NCBI RefSeq assembly: GCF_024763615.1
Contig: NC_077224.1
Span: 67,528,712 to 67,592,711 of the forward strand
Reading direction: 5' to 3'
Origin: Phlebotomus papatasi
Taxonomy: Eukaryota > Arthropoda > Insecta > Diptera > Psychodidae
Length of the DNA stretch: 64,000 nt
Made by a program: the position numbers and the translations under genes. Below, piece by piece: positions 11,598 to 25,100 of the stretch. The notes below the pieces were generated by a model, which ran no database searches, had not been told where the DNA came from, and saw nothing but the letters and a program-made list of their open reading frames with translations. Positions within the stretch are counted from its first letter, which is position 1; every line of letters begins with the position of its first letter.

Positions 11598-13173
11598 TTC
11601 ATTACAATTTTTGGAAAAAAAATAATAAAGAAAGGAGGGGAAAATTAACAGTAATGAATAGAAAAAAAAACAAGAGCATAACATTGGAGTAATTGGAAAT
11701 GATTAAATGATTAATTCAATTGAGTCTGGAAGATATTAATTATTTAAGCTTTATCTACATATATTTAAACATTTAATGGCATAAAATATTTAATTACCTG
11801 CGAATTAACTATAATTTATTTTGTGAAATTTTGGGAATCCTGAAAACGAAAACTTGGAAAAATAATTAAAATACTTTATTTCTATATCGCATAAATGTTA
11901 ATAGTTTATTCTATATGATCTCTATGTACAAGATAAATACTTTTGTATAAAAAGATGTCAATAACATTGTTAGTAATTTTCTTTTCAATATTTTAAATTA
12001 TTTTTTCTCAAATAGAAGATGAAAAAAGGAAAGAGTTTTCAAAAAAACGCAAAATATAAACTCAAAAAAAATCTAATATCCTAAAAAAAAAATAAAAGAC
12101 ACTGATTAAGTACAACGTTAAATTTTACACACAATTTCCTTCAACATCCTCTCTTGCCTCTCCTTTCAATAAATTACACTGCTTTCCTTGTGAAAAGAGG
12201 AAATAGGGGAGAGCCCAGCCCTTCCATAAATAAATCAATAAATATTTATGTGAATTAAAAATGATACTAAATAAAATTTTTGCCTACTTTCGTGTTAAAT
12301 GTTTTCCCTTAAACTTTTTCTATGTTTTTTTTTTGTTTTCATCAAAAAATACTCTGGAAATTTAAGCTCATACAAAGCAACATCGAAATTTTACAAGATT
12401 TCATGTCTTTTTCTTTATCTTCAACAAATCTCATCCCATTCATTGAGCCATTTTTCTATCGCTTATCTTCACTTATTACAAACTCTTGCTAGTTATTGTA
12501 TTGAAAAATATATTATTGACTTCAGTACGTTATTTACAACCATCTTCCATGAGGTTCTTCTTCGCGTTCTCTTTACCAAAAATTCTTAGCAATTAGAAGA
12601 TAGTTTGTTGGAAAAATTTCTGCATTCTTGATTAATTTTACTTTCGGAGTTTTTTTTTATTGACGGATAACCTTAATCCAAAAAAACTCATAATTTTATT
12701 CATGTCTAAAACTCAACGAATAAAAAAACCAAAGATTCTGGACAGAAATAAAATCCTAAACAATAATCTTCATTACCTCATGATCCGCAATTAACACTAA
12801 ATAATTACTAAAAAAAAATCCTATTTGATTCATCTTCTAACGATATCTCTCATCCACTTCTATCTTATAACAAATATTTATCATTTAATTTATTACATCG
12901 ATCTTTTTTTTTTACTTTTTTTTCTCAATTTAAGTGAACTCTTCAATATAATTATAGTTATTATTTCTCTTTATAATTATTTTTTTCTTTGATATACTAT
13001 CAAGTTATCGTAAATGAGGCATTAATCGTCTTTTAATTATTTCACTCTCTATTATTTTCTCCTTAATGTGAGACGATACTAATAATGTGTTTCTTTTTTT
13101 TACGTGAAAATAAATGAATGGATGTTGATTTAATTACCACACAGTAGAAAATCTTTATGATTTATCCATCATC

Positions 13174-16100
13174 TCAATCGAATGCATCGTCCGGAAAACC
13201 ACTAACTTCCGTCTGTTCCAGCACTGGATTCCCATCAGTTGTGTATGATATTCTTAATCGCATCCTCAAAAAGGCCTAAAACAACCAATGAATCATATTT
13301 TAAAAACGCAATCGCTTAAGTGACAGAGCGCTCGATCCATGATGCAAGTGTTTTGGGTTCGAATCTTTTTTCAATCATCAGAATTTTCCCAAGATAAAAA
13401 TAATATTTGAATCACATCCAATTTATTCTCTTTCACTTGTTTCCACGGATCATGTGACTAACAAACTTATTTTCATATAATAAGAAATAATAATTTAGGG
13501 GAGGCGCTCATAATTTTGGACAGTTTCTAAAATTGGACACTTTGAGGGTAAATTTGGACACTAAAAATAAATTTATTAAAATTATGGATTTTTTCTATAA
13601 TATTTGATGAATAATGAATTCTATCTAAATATTTGTTCTTTTTGGAAGATTTTAACATTAAATTCGTTAAATTTTGAATATGATTTGAGTTAAAATTGCT
13701 TTGTTGAAAATTCAGTGTGAGCATTTGCTTACGAGAAATATGACAGAACTTCGTGTTTACTTCTCCCTTATTTAGCTGTGGTGAAGTACTAACAATGTTT
13801 CTTCGTTTTTTTTGAGTGATTATTATTAAATATTCCTTGAATATTGTGTTGATTCACGTTACTGGTGATTTGTACATTTAACCGTGAATCATGTTTTTCG
13901 TGTGAAATAATGGCAATTTTCTAAGTGATTCATCAGTGAGGTGATACTCCTTATTGTGGAGAGGTGTTTTCCTGTCAAAATTTCGTGAAGTTTTAGCTTT
14001 TGTGATGACTTTTCACAATTTTCACCTTGTATTTCTCTATTTTTAATACATATTCAACTTATCGAATCTTGCATTTTAAATGGAAAATGAATCTGATTAT
14101 TTTCATGATAATGTTAACGTTGTTCAGGTGTAAAAATTGCAAAGTGCAATTTCCCTGATATCCGTGTCTTCCATTTTACTTCGTCACCTGATGAAAAATC
14201 AGGTAATAATATATATATATATATCAGGTATTTATTTATCAGGTAATAACAAATCAGGTAATAAACTAATAACTCACAAATAATCAGAGTGACTTAATTC
14301 CCAATTCACTAAAAAAATGTACGGGTTTCCCAGTTCCCCATGCGTTCCCTTAAAAAATATCTAGGTTTCCCTACGGGTGAATTTCCAAAATAACAAAAAC
14401 TGTATGGGTCTCCAGGTTGACCGGAAAATTAAATGGGTCCCCAGGTTCCCTGAAAAAACATCTAGGCTCCCTGGGTGGTTTTTTGAAAAATTTATGGATT
14501 TTCAGGTTTCCTAGATTGCCATAAAATTATATTGCTTCCTCAGCTACTCCGTGAATTTCCTGAAAATGTATGGGTTTCCATGTTCCCCGAAATATGTCTA
14601 GGAACTCTAAGTAGTTTTCTAATGAAAAATGTATGGCTTCCCAGCTTCCCTAAAAATGTATTGGTTTTTCAGGTTCTCCATGTGTTTCCTGAAAAACGTG
14701 TGGGTTCTCATGTAGCCCAAAAATCTGTAGAGGTTCCCATGTTCCCTGATTCCCTGAAATATGTCTAGGTTCCCTGGGTGGTTTAATGAAAAGAATTGCT
14801 TGGGTTCCCAGGTTGCCCGAGAACTTGTATGGACCCTCAGGTCCTACGAAAAATATCTAGGTACCATGGATAATATTCTAAAAGAAAATGTATGATTTCC
14901 AGGTTTCCTAGATTCTCCGAAAATTATACTGCTTCTTCAGGTCCTGTGTGAGTTTCCTGAAAAACTTGATGGGTTTTCAGGTAACCCTAAAATCAGTAGA
15001 GGTTCCCAAATTCCCTGAAATATGTATGGGTTCCTAGGTTCCCTAAACTAGGTCTAGGTTTCCTGGGTGGTTTAATGAAAAAAATGTAAAGCTTCCCAGG
15101 TTCTCTGAAAAATCTCTAGGTTCCCTGAGTGGTTTTCTAAAAAACAAATGTATAAATTTCTAGGTTTCCTATATTTACCGAAAATTTATATTAGTTCTTC
15201 AGGTTCTACGCGAGTTTCCTGAAAAATGAATGGGTTCTCGTGTTCTTTAAAATATGACTAAGATCTCTTGGTGTTTTTCTAAAAAAAAAAGCGTATGGAT
15301 TCCCAAGTTCTCCGAAAATTGTTTTGGTTCCTCAGATTTTCTGTGACTTTCCTGAAAAACGCAATAGGTTTTTAGGTACCCCGAAAACCAGTATAGCTTC
15401 CCATATTTCTTGAAATATGTCTAGTCTAGATTTTCTAGGAGGTTTTATAGAAAAAAAAATATATGGGTTCCCAGATTCCCCAACTTCCCTGACAATTATA
15501 TTGATTCCTCCCTTAGGTTCTCTGTGAGTTTCCTGAAAAATATATAGGTTCTCAGGTACCCCGAAAATTGTATAAGTTCCCAGTTACCCTGAAAAATGTC
15601 TATGTAACCCTGGGTGGTTTTCTGAAAAAATGGCCCCAGGTTCCCTAAAAATTGTATTGATTCCTCAGGTTCTCTGTCAGTTTTCTGAAAAACGTATGGG
15701 TTCTCAGGTAATCCTAAAATCTGTAAAGCTTCCTATATTCCCTGAAATATATCTAGGTCCCCTTCCTGGTTTAATGAAAAAAGTGTATGTCTTCCCAGGT
15801 TCTCTGAAAAATCTCTAGGTTCCCTGGGTGGTTTTCTAAAAAAAATGTATGGATTTCCAGGTTTCCCAGATTCCTCGAAAATTATATTGGTTCTTCGTGT
15901 TCTACGTGAGTTTTCTGAAAAATGTATAGGTTCTCAGGTATCCCGAAAAATTGTGTAGGTTCCTAAGTCTCCTGAAAATGTATATGTATCCTGAGTGGCT
16001 GTTTGAAAAAAATATGTATGGGCACCTAGGATTTTCTGGCCAGATTAGCTCGAGTTTCCTGAAATGAATTACTCCTTGCTAAAATTGTAAAATTGAATTG

Positions 16101-19100
16101 AAAAAAAATTAACTAAAATTAAAAAATAGATTTTGTAGTATTATTATTTTGTCTGCTATTGTATGTCTTAACAAGTTTAAAACAGTAAAATATTTTTTTA
16201 ATCTAATTTTCAGACTTGAAAAATGGTTTTGTTTTCTAAAAAAAAATTATGTCGTAAATTGCTAAAAGATTCTAAACCGTGTTACTTGCATCATAGAGCA
16301 AACGCTGCACAATTTTATCCCCGATTTTGGATTTTACATTTTTTTGTAATGGTCTTTCTAAATTGAAAAATACAAATAAGACTTTTACCTTTGCTGATTG
16401 TGTGACTCTCATCTCTTGCGTGACGACACCTCCTGGGAGTAGAGTCGATCCGGACGGTGAGAGCATTTGCAGAGTGAAGCTCTTGGGAACGGCCGCCTGA
16501 AATTCAGTCAAATTTTTTTTTTACATAACAACAAAATCCACAAATATTCGAGAGAGAGAAAAGTTCGGTGACTTTGGAAAGAAAAAAAAATCACAAAAAT
16601 AAAAAATTACCTGGAACAGAAATTGTTCCAATGTGTTGAGCGATGAATTTGTGGCGGTCATAATCACATGGAGGCATCCAGATGCTTTTCTCGGTTGCAA
16701 TACCACAGACAAACCATTCTTCTCCAACGCAGTTAACTTGGGAGTTGTACTCTAAATCACCCAAAAGATATGCATCTTCTTTTAGCAAATAAATTCCTTT
16801 TGGTGAAATCTCACTTGAACAATTTTACCTGACTCTCAATGGGCGTCGAAAGATCATCCATAAACCCAGTTATAAGTGACGAATTGCTCATATTTATATC
16901 TAAATTCAATCCCCCAACGGGTGATACAATTGACGAAATTGGCATCACATTGCCATTCGTACTACTCTCAACAGCTGTATTGCTGTTTGTAGCTGATAGA
17001 TCAAGATCACCCAAGAGATCCATTAAATCCCTATTATTCGACACACTTCCTCCAGTCGAAACTTGTTTAGCTGGATTAGGAATGCTCAATTCCTGACTCG
17101 AAGTCCCACCAAGAAGTTCAAGTAAAGCATTCTAAAAAGCAAATTTATTGAACAAAAAACTTATATATGGTCCGCTTTTTTAAAATGCAAAATTTCATGA
17201 AAATTTCATGAAATTTTCAAAAATTTCAAATCTTAAGTTACGAAGATATTTAATCATGGATACACATAAAAATTATTATACAATTTATCTCTAAAGATTA
17301 TTCAAATTTGTCCCAAAATTTCACGTGGATTTCCAAAATTTCAATATGAAGGCTGCGAGCGCTGCGACGAAGGGACAGTTAGTGAAAAAGGACAATGGGC
17401 AAAAGTGGTCTATGGTGCGACCACCAATGAGCCCTATCCTATATTATTGAATAGGTAACAACTTTTGTTCCGGGACCAAATTTCTAAATCAAGTTCTAAA
17501 GCAAAAAAACTATTTTCGTAGAAGAAAATAACTTCTTATACAAAATGTTCGTATTTATACTGTCTTTTTTAAGGAAATACATAATTGCAACATAAAATGT
17601 ATTAAATAAATGCATATTCTCGAAATAAAAGCATGTCTTTACAATGCATAACATGCGTAGGAAGACATTGAAACATAAGAGCCCAAAGTCCAAACTTAAA
17701 GCCTTATATCTCAGAGATTTATTAACCGAATTTAATCAATGAATACTCAATCGAAAGGTCTCGAAAAATCCTAAAAAATGGCGGTATGGATAAGTCCACA
17801 AGTCGACCGCAAAAGGTGCTCCAGGTTATCAAAGTTTTCAAATAATAAGGAAAGTTTTAAGTTTTGAAATTATTCTCAACCGATTTTAATGATTTTATAA
17901 TCTGTATGTCGCATATCTGATACTTTTAATTTGTTATAGAGAGTGATATATGGCCTCATTGTATTCATCAATTTCAGGTATATGGAAGGCTATTCACTAA
18001 TATTCACTCAATAAATCACAGTTAGAAAAATAAACCTAAATATGTAATGATGTAATCATTACATATTTTAACTTATTTTTCCAACTGTGTTTTTTTTTGA
18101 AATCGTAATCAGATTTTATATGACTGAATAGCCTTCCATAAACCTTATTCCCATGCCGAGTTTCAGCTTTCTATCTTTTCTCAGAGAGGAGTTATAGTAC
18201 AAAGAGTCCTCATTATGTATGGGGACTGCTGGAAGGAGTGGTGGGGGGAACGTATATATACACGGTTAAATAGCCTTCCATTGCCCTTGATCCTATACCA
18301 AGTTTCTGATTTCTACTTCTTTTCACAGAGGAGTTATAGTGGAAAAGGTCATTATTTTGTATGGGGGCTACAAGAAGGGGCGGAGGGGAGAGGAGCCTAT
18401 ATAAATGGTTAAGGAACCTTTCATAAACCTTGATCCCATACCAAGTTTCAGCTTTCTACTTCTTCTCAGAATTTTTTCGAAAGGATAAAGGCGTTTTTAC
18501 AAGGACTCCCGGCGAATATCGTCCTGGGTCTCGGTAGTTTTTTATCCTACCCCATTACCTATAAAATGTGCCTAGTCCCATCTGTGGTCGCCACATAGAC
18601 CAACTCCCATACATTTTTGCCTATGGTCTCCTTTCTCATTATTTACCATGTCATGTACATCCTGTTCTTACATTATTAATTAAACTTTCCCAATTCCTAT
18701 CTTGAAATTTTGAAAATAATCTTGAAATTTTAGATTTTTTTTTTCTAAATTTTAAACCAAGGTACCTGGCGAATATAAAACGGAAATCTCCGAAGATTTT
18801 ATACAATTTTACTGATAAATAGACAAAACTTCGTGAAAATTTACAAGATTTCAAGACTGTGTCTAATATTTCAAGAAAATTTTCAACATTTCTGGATAAA
18901 GGTAACGAAGGTTGAAGTAAGACTGAAGGGACAATATACATATGACAAAGATTGAGAAATATTTCGCTGAAATTATTCAATTTCTACAAATAATTACCAC
19001 AAATTAAAAAAAAAATCAGGGTTTTAAGAAAAAATCAAAATTTCACGATCATTTCGAAAATTTCAAGATAGCCAAGATAGCAGTTGTGAAAGTTGAATTA

Positions 19101-22100
19101 ATAATAAGAGGATAGAATATATATGATATGGAAAATAAACCAGGTCAGGTACTAAAGATATACAATTTCTCACGATAATTACCAAAATTTCATGAAAATT
19201 TTAAGAATATCAAGGAAATTACTAAAAGATTTCATGATAATTTCAAGATAAGTATTAAAGATTGAACACTAGTAATGAAGGAACGAAAAAACAAATGGTA
19301 AGTACTTCATTTTTTACTGAAGACTCCGCTAAATTAACAAAACTTGATAGAAATTTTCAATAATTTATGAAAATTTTAAAAATTACAAGGTAATTTATAA
19401 AATTTCAAGAGAAAAATTGCAACGATTTTCAGACAAAATTTATTTGCCATTGCGAAATTATTTTCTAAAAATATTCAATTTCTCAAAAAAATATAACAAA
19501 ATTTTACGGAAATTTTCCAAAATTTCAGAACCACATTTCCAAATGTTACATTCGCCATTAAAAGGCATGACACATTATCACACAGAGTATTTACTGAAGA
19601 TGAGCTACTTGTCCCAAAAAATACCAAAATTTCCAAAATCCTATGAATATTTCCAAAATTTCAAGATAAAGATTGCAAAGGTTGAATGAATGTTCAATGT
19701 AAGGGCAACATGTATTATGTAATTTTTCGATGTAGATGAGAAATTTTACACTAAAATTACCAAAAAAAATTCACAGAAGCTCGCAAAATTTCAAGAAAAT
19801 TTCCAAAATTTCACGAAGATTCCCAAAATGTCATGAAAATTTCCAAAATTTCACACTCACAATAGGTAAAGTTATTGTATTACAGTGAAAATAAGCTGAT
19901 CAGATAAATAGAAAAGAGATAAAGAAATTGACAAGAGAAAATGAAAAGGTCACTTACTGATCCCTCTGTTATCGTCGCACTTTCATCCTCAAGGCCATTT
20001 TCAATCAGATCCCCGCTACTTCCATTTTCATCTGGCGACGTGGCACTGCCACCAGCACCATTTTGCGCTGACATCCGATTAATTTGCATGGGTGGCATCT
20101 TCTCCAGCAGAGCCGGACGCAAGTGACTGTGAGTCTTGAACAATTGCGAAAATTCCACACCTCTCTGTTGCAGATCAACATTCAAGTGTGACCCGAAAGC
20201 ATCAATTATCTGCTTGATTTCACTGCAAAACAAACCCAAAAAAACCCACATGTGTTTTTTTTTCAATCACAATTTCAGTGTACAGATAAGAATTTAGAAG
20301 AAAAAGAAAGATAACAAGTTTATTGGGGTGTTTTCCACACTTACTCTTGTGCCGCCTGTAAACGTGTACTGAGCTTTGCCAGCGATATCAGTGTATACTG
20401 TTTACTGGATATGGATCCCTGTGGAGCCCACAGAAGTTTCTGATACATCTCCACAATATCCTTTTCCATAGGCCGTGTTACATCTAGAATCGAAAAGATT
20501 TACAATTGAAAGAATCATTTGGACATGAATCAAAGAGATGCAGAAAAAGTAAAGAAGTTTTGCCATTAATTAGAAACCAAATAAACGAACATGAAAAATG
20601 AAATTTGGTCAGTAAAGAATAAAAATGTACAATAAAACTTTCAAATCAATAAGTAGAAATATTTAATTTGAAAAACTAAAAATGATCCATAATATATGAA
20701 ATGACCAGTAAAAAAATAAAAATTTTCCTTCAAAAGGAATTTGGACACAAAATATTGACTCAAAAATTTGATTCAAAATTGTGGAGCACAAAGTTATCAA
20801 AAATTTTGAGATTAGCATATTTGGAAATCAAAATTTTGACTGAAAATTTGATTCAAAAATTTAATTCAAAACCCTCCTGAAAAAGGAATTTTGATTAAAA
20901 ATTTTGAGACACGATCAATTTGATAATCTAATATTTGGAGATCAAAATGTTGACCTAAAAATTTTATTCATTTTGAGGTGATTCTAATCACATCTATTGT
21001 AATCATCTGATTTTCTGAAAGTGCTCCGATCGAACTGAAATTCACAGGATTATGTTTTGAACATCCCTTATGTCATCATAAGCCGGTAATATCAGTCTGG
21101 CAGTCCGTAGTACGCAATATCTCTGATTTGGAAAGAGATATCTTCATTTTTATCTACTCGCGCGTACGACGATTTCTGTGCCATGAGTTTTTGGACAAAC
21201 CGGTTCTAAACCGGCTAAAAATCACGTTTTGTAGTTTATCTCAAAATCTAAGCTAGCTATCTTGACAATTTTATGTTTATGTTGTAGCCCAGAAACTTTA
21301 GACCAATTTCAAAAAAAAAAAAATTCGTCGAGTAGTTCTCGAGATATTTCACTTTAATCCTTTAAGGACGATTGGAACACCGGTGTCCCATAAAGAAAAT
21401 AATTTTTCCTGACTACCCAAAGTTATTTTTTTCTTATATCTGTACATAATTGTAAAGTAGAAGGTTGAAGGAATCTAGAATATTTTTTGCAAGTCTCTAG
21501 CTCTTTGCTATATAGTAAATATTTAAGCTAAAAAATGGCGAATTTTTAAATTCTCAAATTCAGAATTGATTTTATTTATATTTTATAATTCCAATGTTTT
21601 TTAAGCAAAACCCTTTTGGCAATATAAATTACAATACTCATACGTAATATTTTTCATTAAAGCGAAAAATATTATTCATTGGTATTGTCAGAAAAATTAC
21701 TTAAATTTTTGGGCTATTTTTGTCCCTATCGTTCATAGAAGCACAAAATACACCGAATAAGACTCTGTTGGACTTTCCAAGGTTAGATGTAAGACTTATC
21801 ATTTATTATGTTTCTCAGTTTAATTTTTATTGTTGATTTTCAGTCCGTAAAAAATGTCTCGTAGATATCAAATTTAAGAAAGTTTGCTAATAGCGTCAGG
21901 CGGGAAAAAAGCGGGAGAAGCAGCGTAGAACAAGCTTTTCCAGTATATATAGCACTCTCTCTTTCTCTATCTCTCCATATATTTATATAGTGAGTCAATA
22001 TTCAAACATTGTTTTTTTATACGGATTTTCGCGGGGCTCGAATTTTTAAGCGGATTTCCGCGGGTCGTGATTTTTTTCGCGAATTTTTACGCGTATTTTC

Positions 22101-25100
22101 GCAAATGGCGAATTTTCTCGGGTCTCGATTTTTTTTTTGGGAATTTTCACGGGGCTCAAATTTTAAGCGGATTTTGGGGGGGGGGAGGCGTGAATTGTTT
22201 AGCGGATTTTCGCACGTCGTTAAATTTTTCGCGGATTTTGCACTTCTTAAGCCTAAACGAAACTCTAGTGTGAAGTCAAGTTGGAGGCCTTCATCTCTCA
22301 TAGTTTCTGAGAAAATCGATTTTAGAGTTTTTTAAACAATTTTATGCATTTTTCTTCCAATTTTTCTCAGTTTCAAGTGAAATTTTGCACATATCAAGCA
22401 TGAAAGAGTAAAGTTTGAGGCCTATATCTCTCATAGTTTCCGACAAATTCGATTTTAAAGCTTTTTAGACAATTTTATGCATTTTCCTTCCAATTTTCCT
22501 TATTTTCAAGTTAAATTTTGCACATATCAAGCCTGAAAGGGGCTCCACATGGACGTAAAGTTTGAGGCCTCTATCTGTCATAATTTCCGAGAAAATCAAC
22601 TTTACATTTTTTTTAGACATTTTTATACATTTCTCATCCAATTTTCCTTATTAATAACGATAATACGCTACATACACTTTAAGAATTATTAAACGAAATT
22701 TGCATTATTTATGTCTAAATATCGTTCGAGTTTGCCACAATCAAAATTTGCAATGAAGGAATCGCACCTCTATAAGCTTATCTAGGCTTATCACTGGCTT
22801 TTAAATGTTGATTTAAGTTTTCGACTCAAAATTATAATTTAAAATTTTTACTCAAAATTATAGCACACAATGGTCAATTTGCAAAATTTTGGGTCAAAAT
22901 TTTCCTTCAAAAGGAATTTAGATTCAAAACATTTAACATTTTGACACTGAATGGTTATCGAAATTTTGATTGAGAATGTTGACTCAACATCAATCGTGGC
23001 ACAATCAGTTTGATAATTAAATATTTGGTGATCAAAATGTTGACTTAAAATTTTTACTCAATTTTTTTTTAAACTAATGTTGAATCAAGTTTTTAACCCA
23101 AAAATGGTAATCATAAAATTGTTAGTCAAATATTTGAGGATCAAAGTTTTGCCTCAAAATTTACAAGTTATAAAGTAATAAAAATAATTTAGCGAATATT
23201 TGATCATTTTTTTGAATAATTTTATGCTTAAGCAGTACGGACTTATCGACTTAAAATTTGCGATATTCGTGCCATAGCGACAAAAATATTTCTTTACTTT
23301 TATTTATGTTTCTTTTTTTTTGAGAAATAGAAAAAATGTGGAATCAAAAAATATTAGATATCACAAAGGTGACTACTTAAAAAGTGATTAGTTCAAAATC
23401 CCTTATTAAGTACTTAGTGAAAAGTACCTTTATTGTCTCTGGGTACTTAATTAGGAATTTTAATAAATGCCTTAATTAAGTCCTTAATGTTAAGACTGGG
23501 CTATACTTTGTTATTTTCGCTATTCGATACATTTTTTACGGAGTTGAATTTTATATAATTTATTAAAAAAAAATTAATTGATTTAAGGACTTATTAAGTA
23601 CTTAATGGGTTAGTCGACATTTCATTGCCAATCTCATCTGAAAAAATGGCAGAAGAATCTTAAATCACGGATCAAATAAGACAAGTCACTTACATTGTAA
23701 AATGTTACAAAAATAATGATAGGTAACAATAGGGGAGACTGGGGTAAAAGTCACAAATCGAAAAATTCAAAATTCAATATCTTCCAAGGTAAAAAAGATA
23801 GCGGGTCAATTTTTTTTTCTATAGATAGCCTCCATAGACCTTCTTCAATGTAGTAAGTTTCTTAGAATTCGAACAAGGAACTTAAAAAATAAAAAAATAT
23901 CAAAATTTTTATCCCTATTTTTTTTTTTAAATATTTTCCTTGCAGAAGATAACAATTATTACCTATACTTATTTTCCAAAATTGATGCACTGGTGAATAT
24001 TTTCTAAATCATTTGGATTCTTTGAACACGTATCCGCTATCTATTTTAGAATTTCACAAAGATTCTTTTCTCCAGAAATCCTTTTATTAAAAATGGCCAC
24101 TTGGGGTAAAAAGTAACAAAAGGTATAGAGCAAAAAGTAACAATAAAGCGAAGCAATTTCTGATGTCTCACGGCGAAAAGAAACGTCGAAAAGAAACGCC
24201 CCTTGTTGTTTGCATTGGTCAAACGATATGCAGTGTGTTTTTTTTCTAAAATAGCTTGAAAAGCGCTTTTCTCGTTTTCTCACTTTCTCGCAGAAAAAAC
24301 GGTGTTTTACAAAGTGAATAAATTTTCTATGAAAATATTTCCTCTATGTATTTTTTCAAATTTACGGAAGCCCGTAATGAAGGGAATCAAAATATGATAA
24401 TACGCCATGACTGGTACTATTTGCCCCAGCATTTTTGAGAATAGTCACAACATTACCTTTTAGAAAACAGCTCGATAAACGTATTTCCTTACAAAATAGA
24501 GGAAAATTACTTTCACAAAGTTGTAGAGCGGTAAATTTCCTATAAAACTGCACTAATTAGAAATTTTTGAAGCGCCCGAGTAGCTTGTAAAAAAAATAAA
24601 ATATCCGTTTTGTGACTTTTTGCCCCAGTCTCCCCTACTGAAATAGGAAGAATTCAATTACAAATATAAAAATAATTCGATAATGAATAACAAGTAAATT
24701 GTACTACATCAGTATTAAACTGTGCCAGCCATAATTTTCCGAAGAAAGGAGAAATAAACGAAGGAATTGGAGGAATGGAGAATTTTTAATTAAAGAATTA
24801 CTGCAAAAACTTACCGTCGGTTTTTTCGCTGTACATAAACAAATCCCCATACTCTCCAATTGCCCAAACAGCCACTTGCAGAAGTGGCTGTTTATCCTCA
24901 CAATTGTTGGGCGTCTGGAGAGCTTCCCAGAGTTTAGCTGTGATATATGCCTGCTCCACAGCCGGACTACTGGATATCAGTTGAATTGTACACGATACCA
25001 CATCGTCCCTCACATAATTTCCAGCCGCCACGAGGATGTTCAGTTGCGTGTCCAAGTGCCATCGTGTACTTGGAGCAAAACGTTCAGCAGACAAAACCAT

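Larger units (their letters stand above)
10895..13173. other. AT-rich intergenic DNA downstream of AP-1 gamma
   Basis: No gene is visible apart from two small elements given separately. The stretch 11600-13170 is very AT-rich with poly-A and poly-T runs. It probably contains the 3' UTR and poly(A) site of AP-1 gamma on the minus strand, but I cannot place the site. Confidence 0.5.

Noticed and set aside
22009..22335. 108-codon frame
   Set aside because: It runs through the TCGCG minisatellite; the opposite strand is open too.
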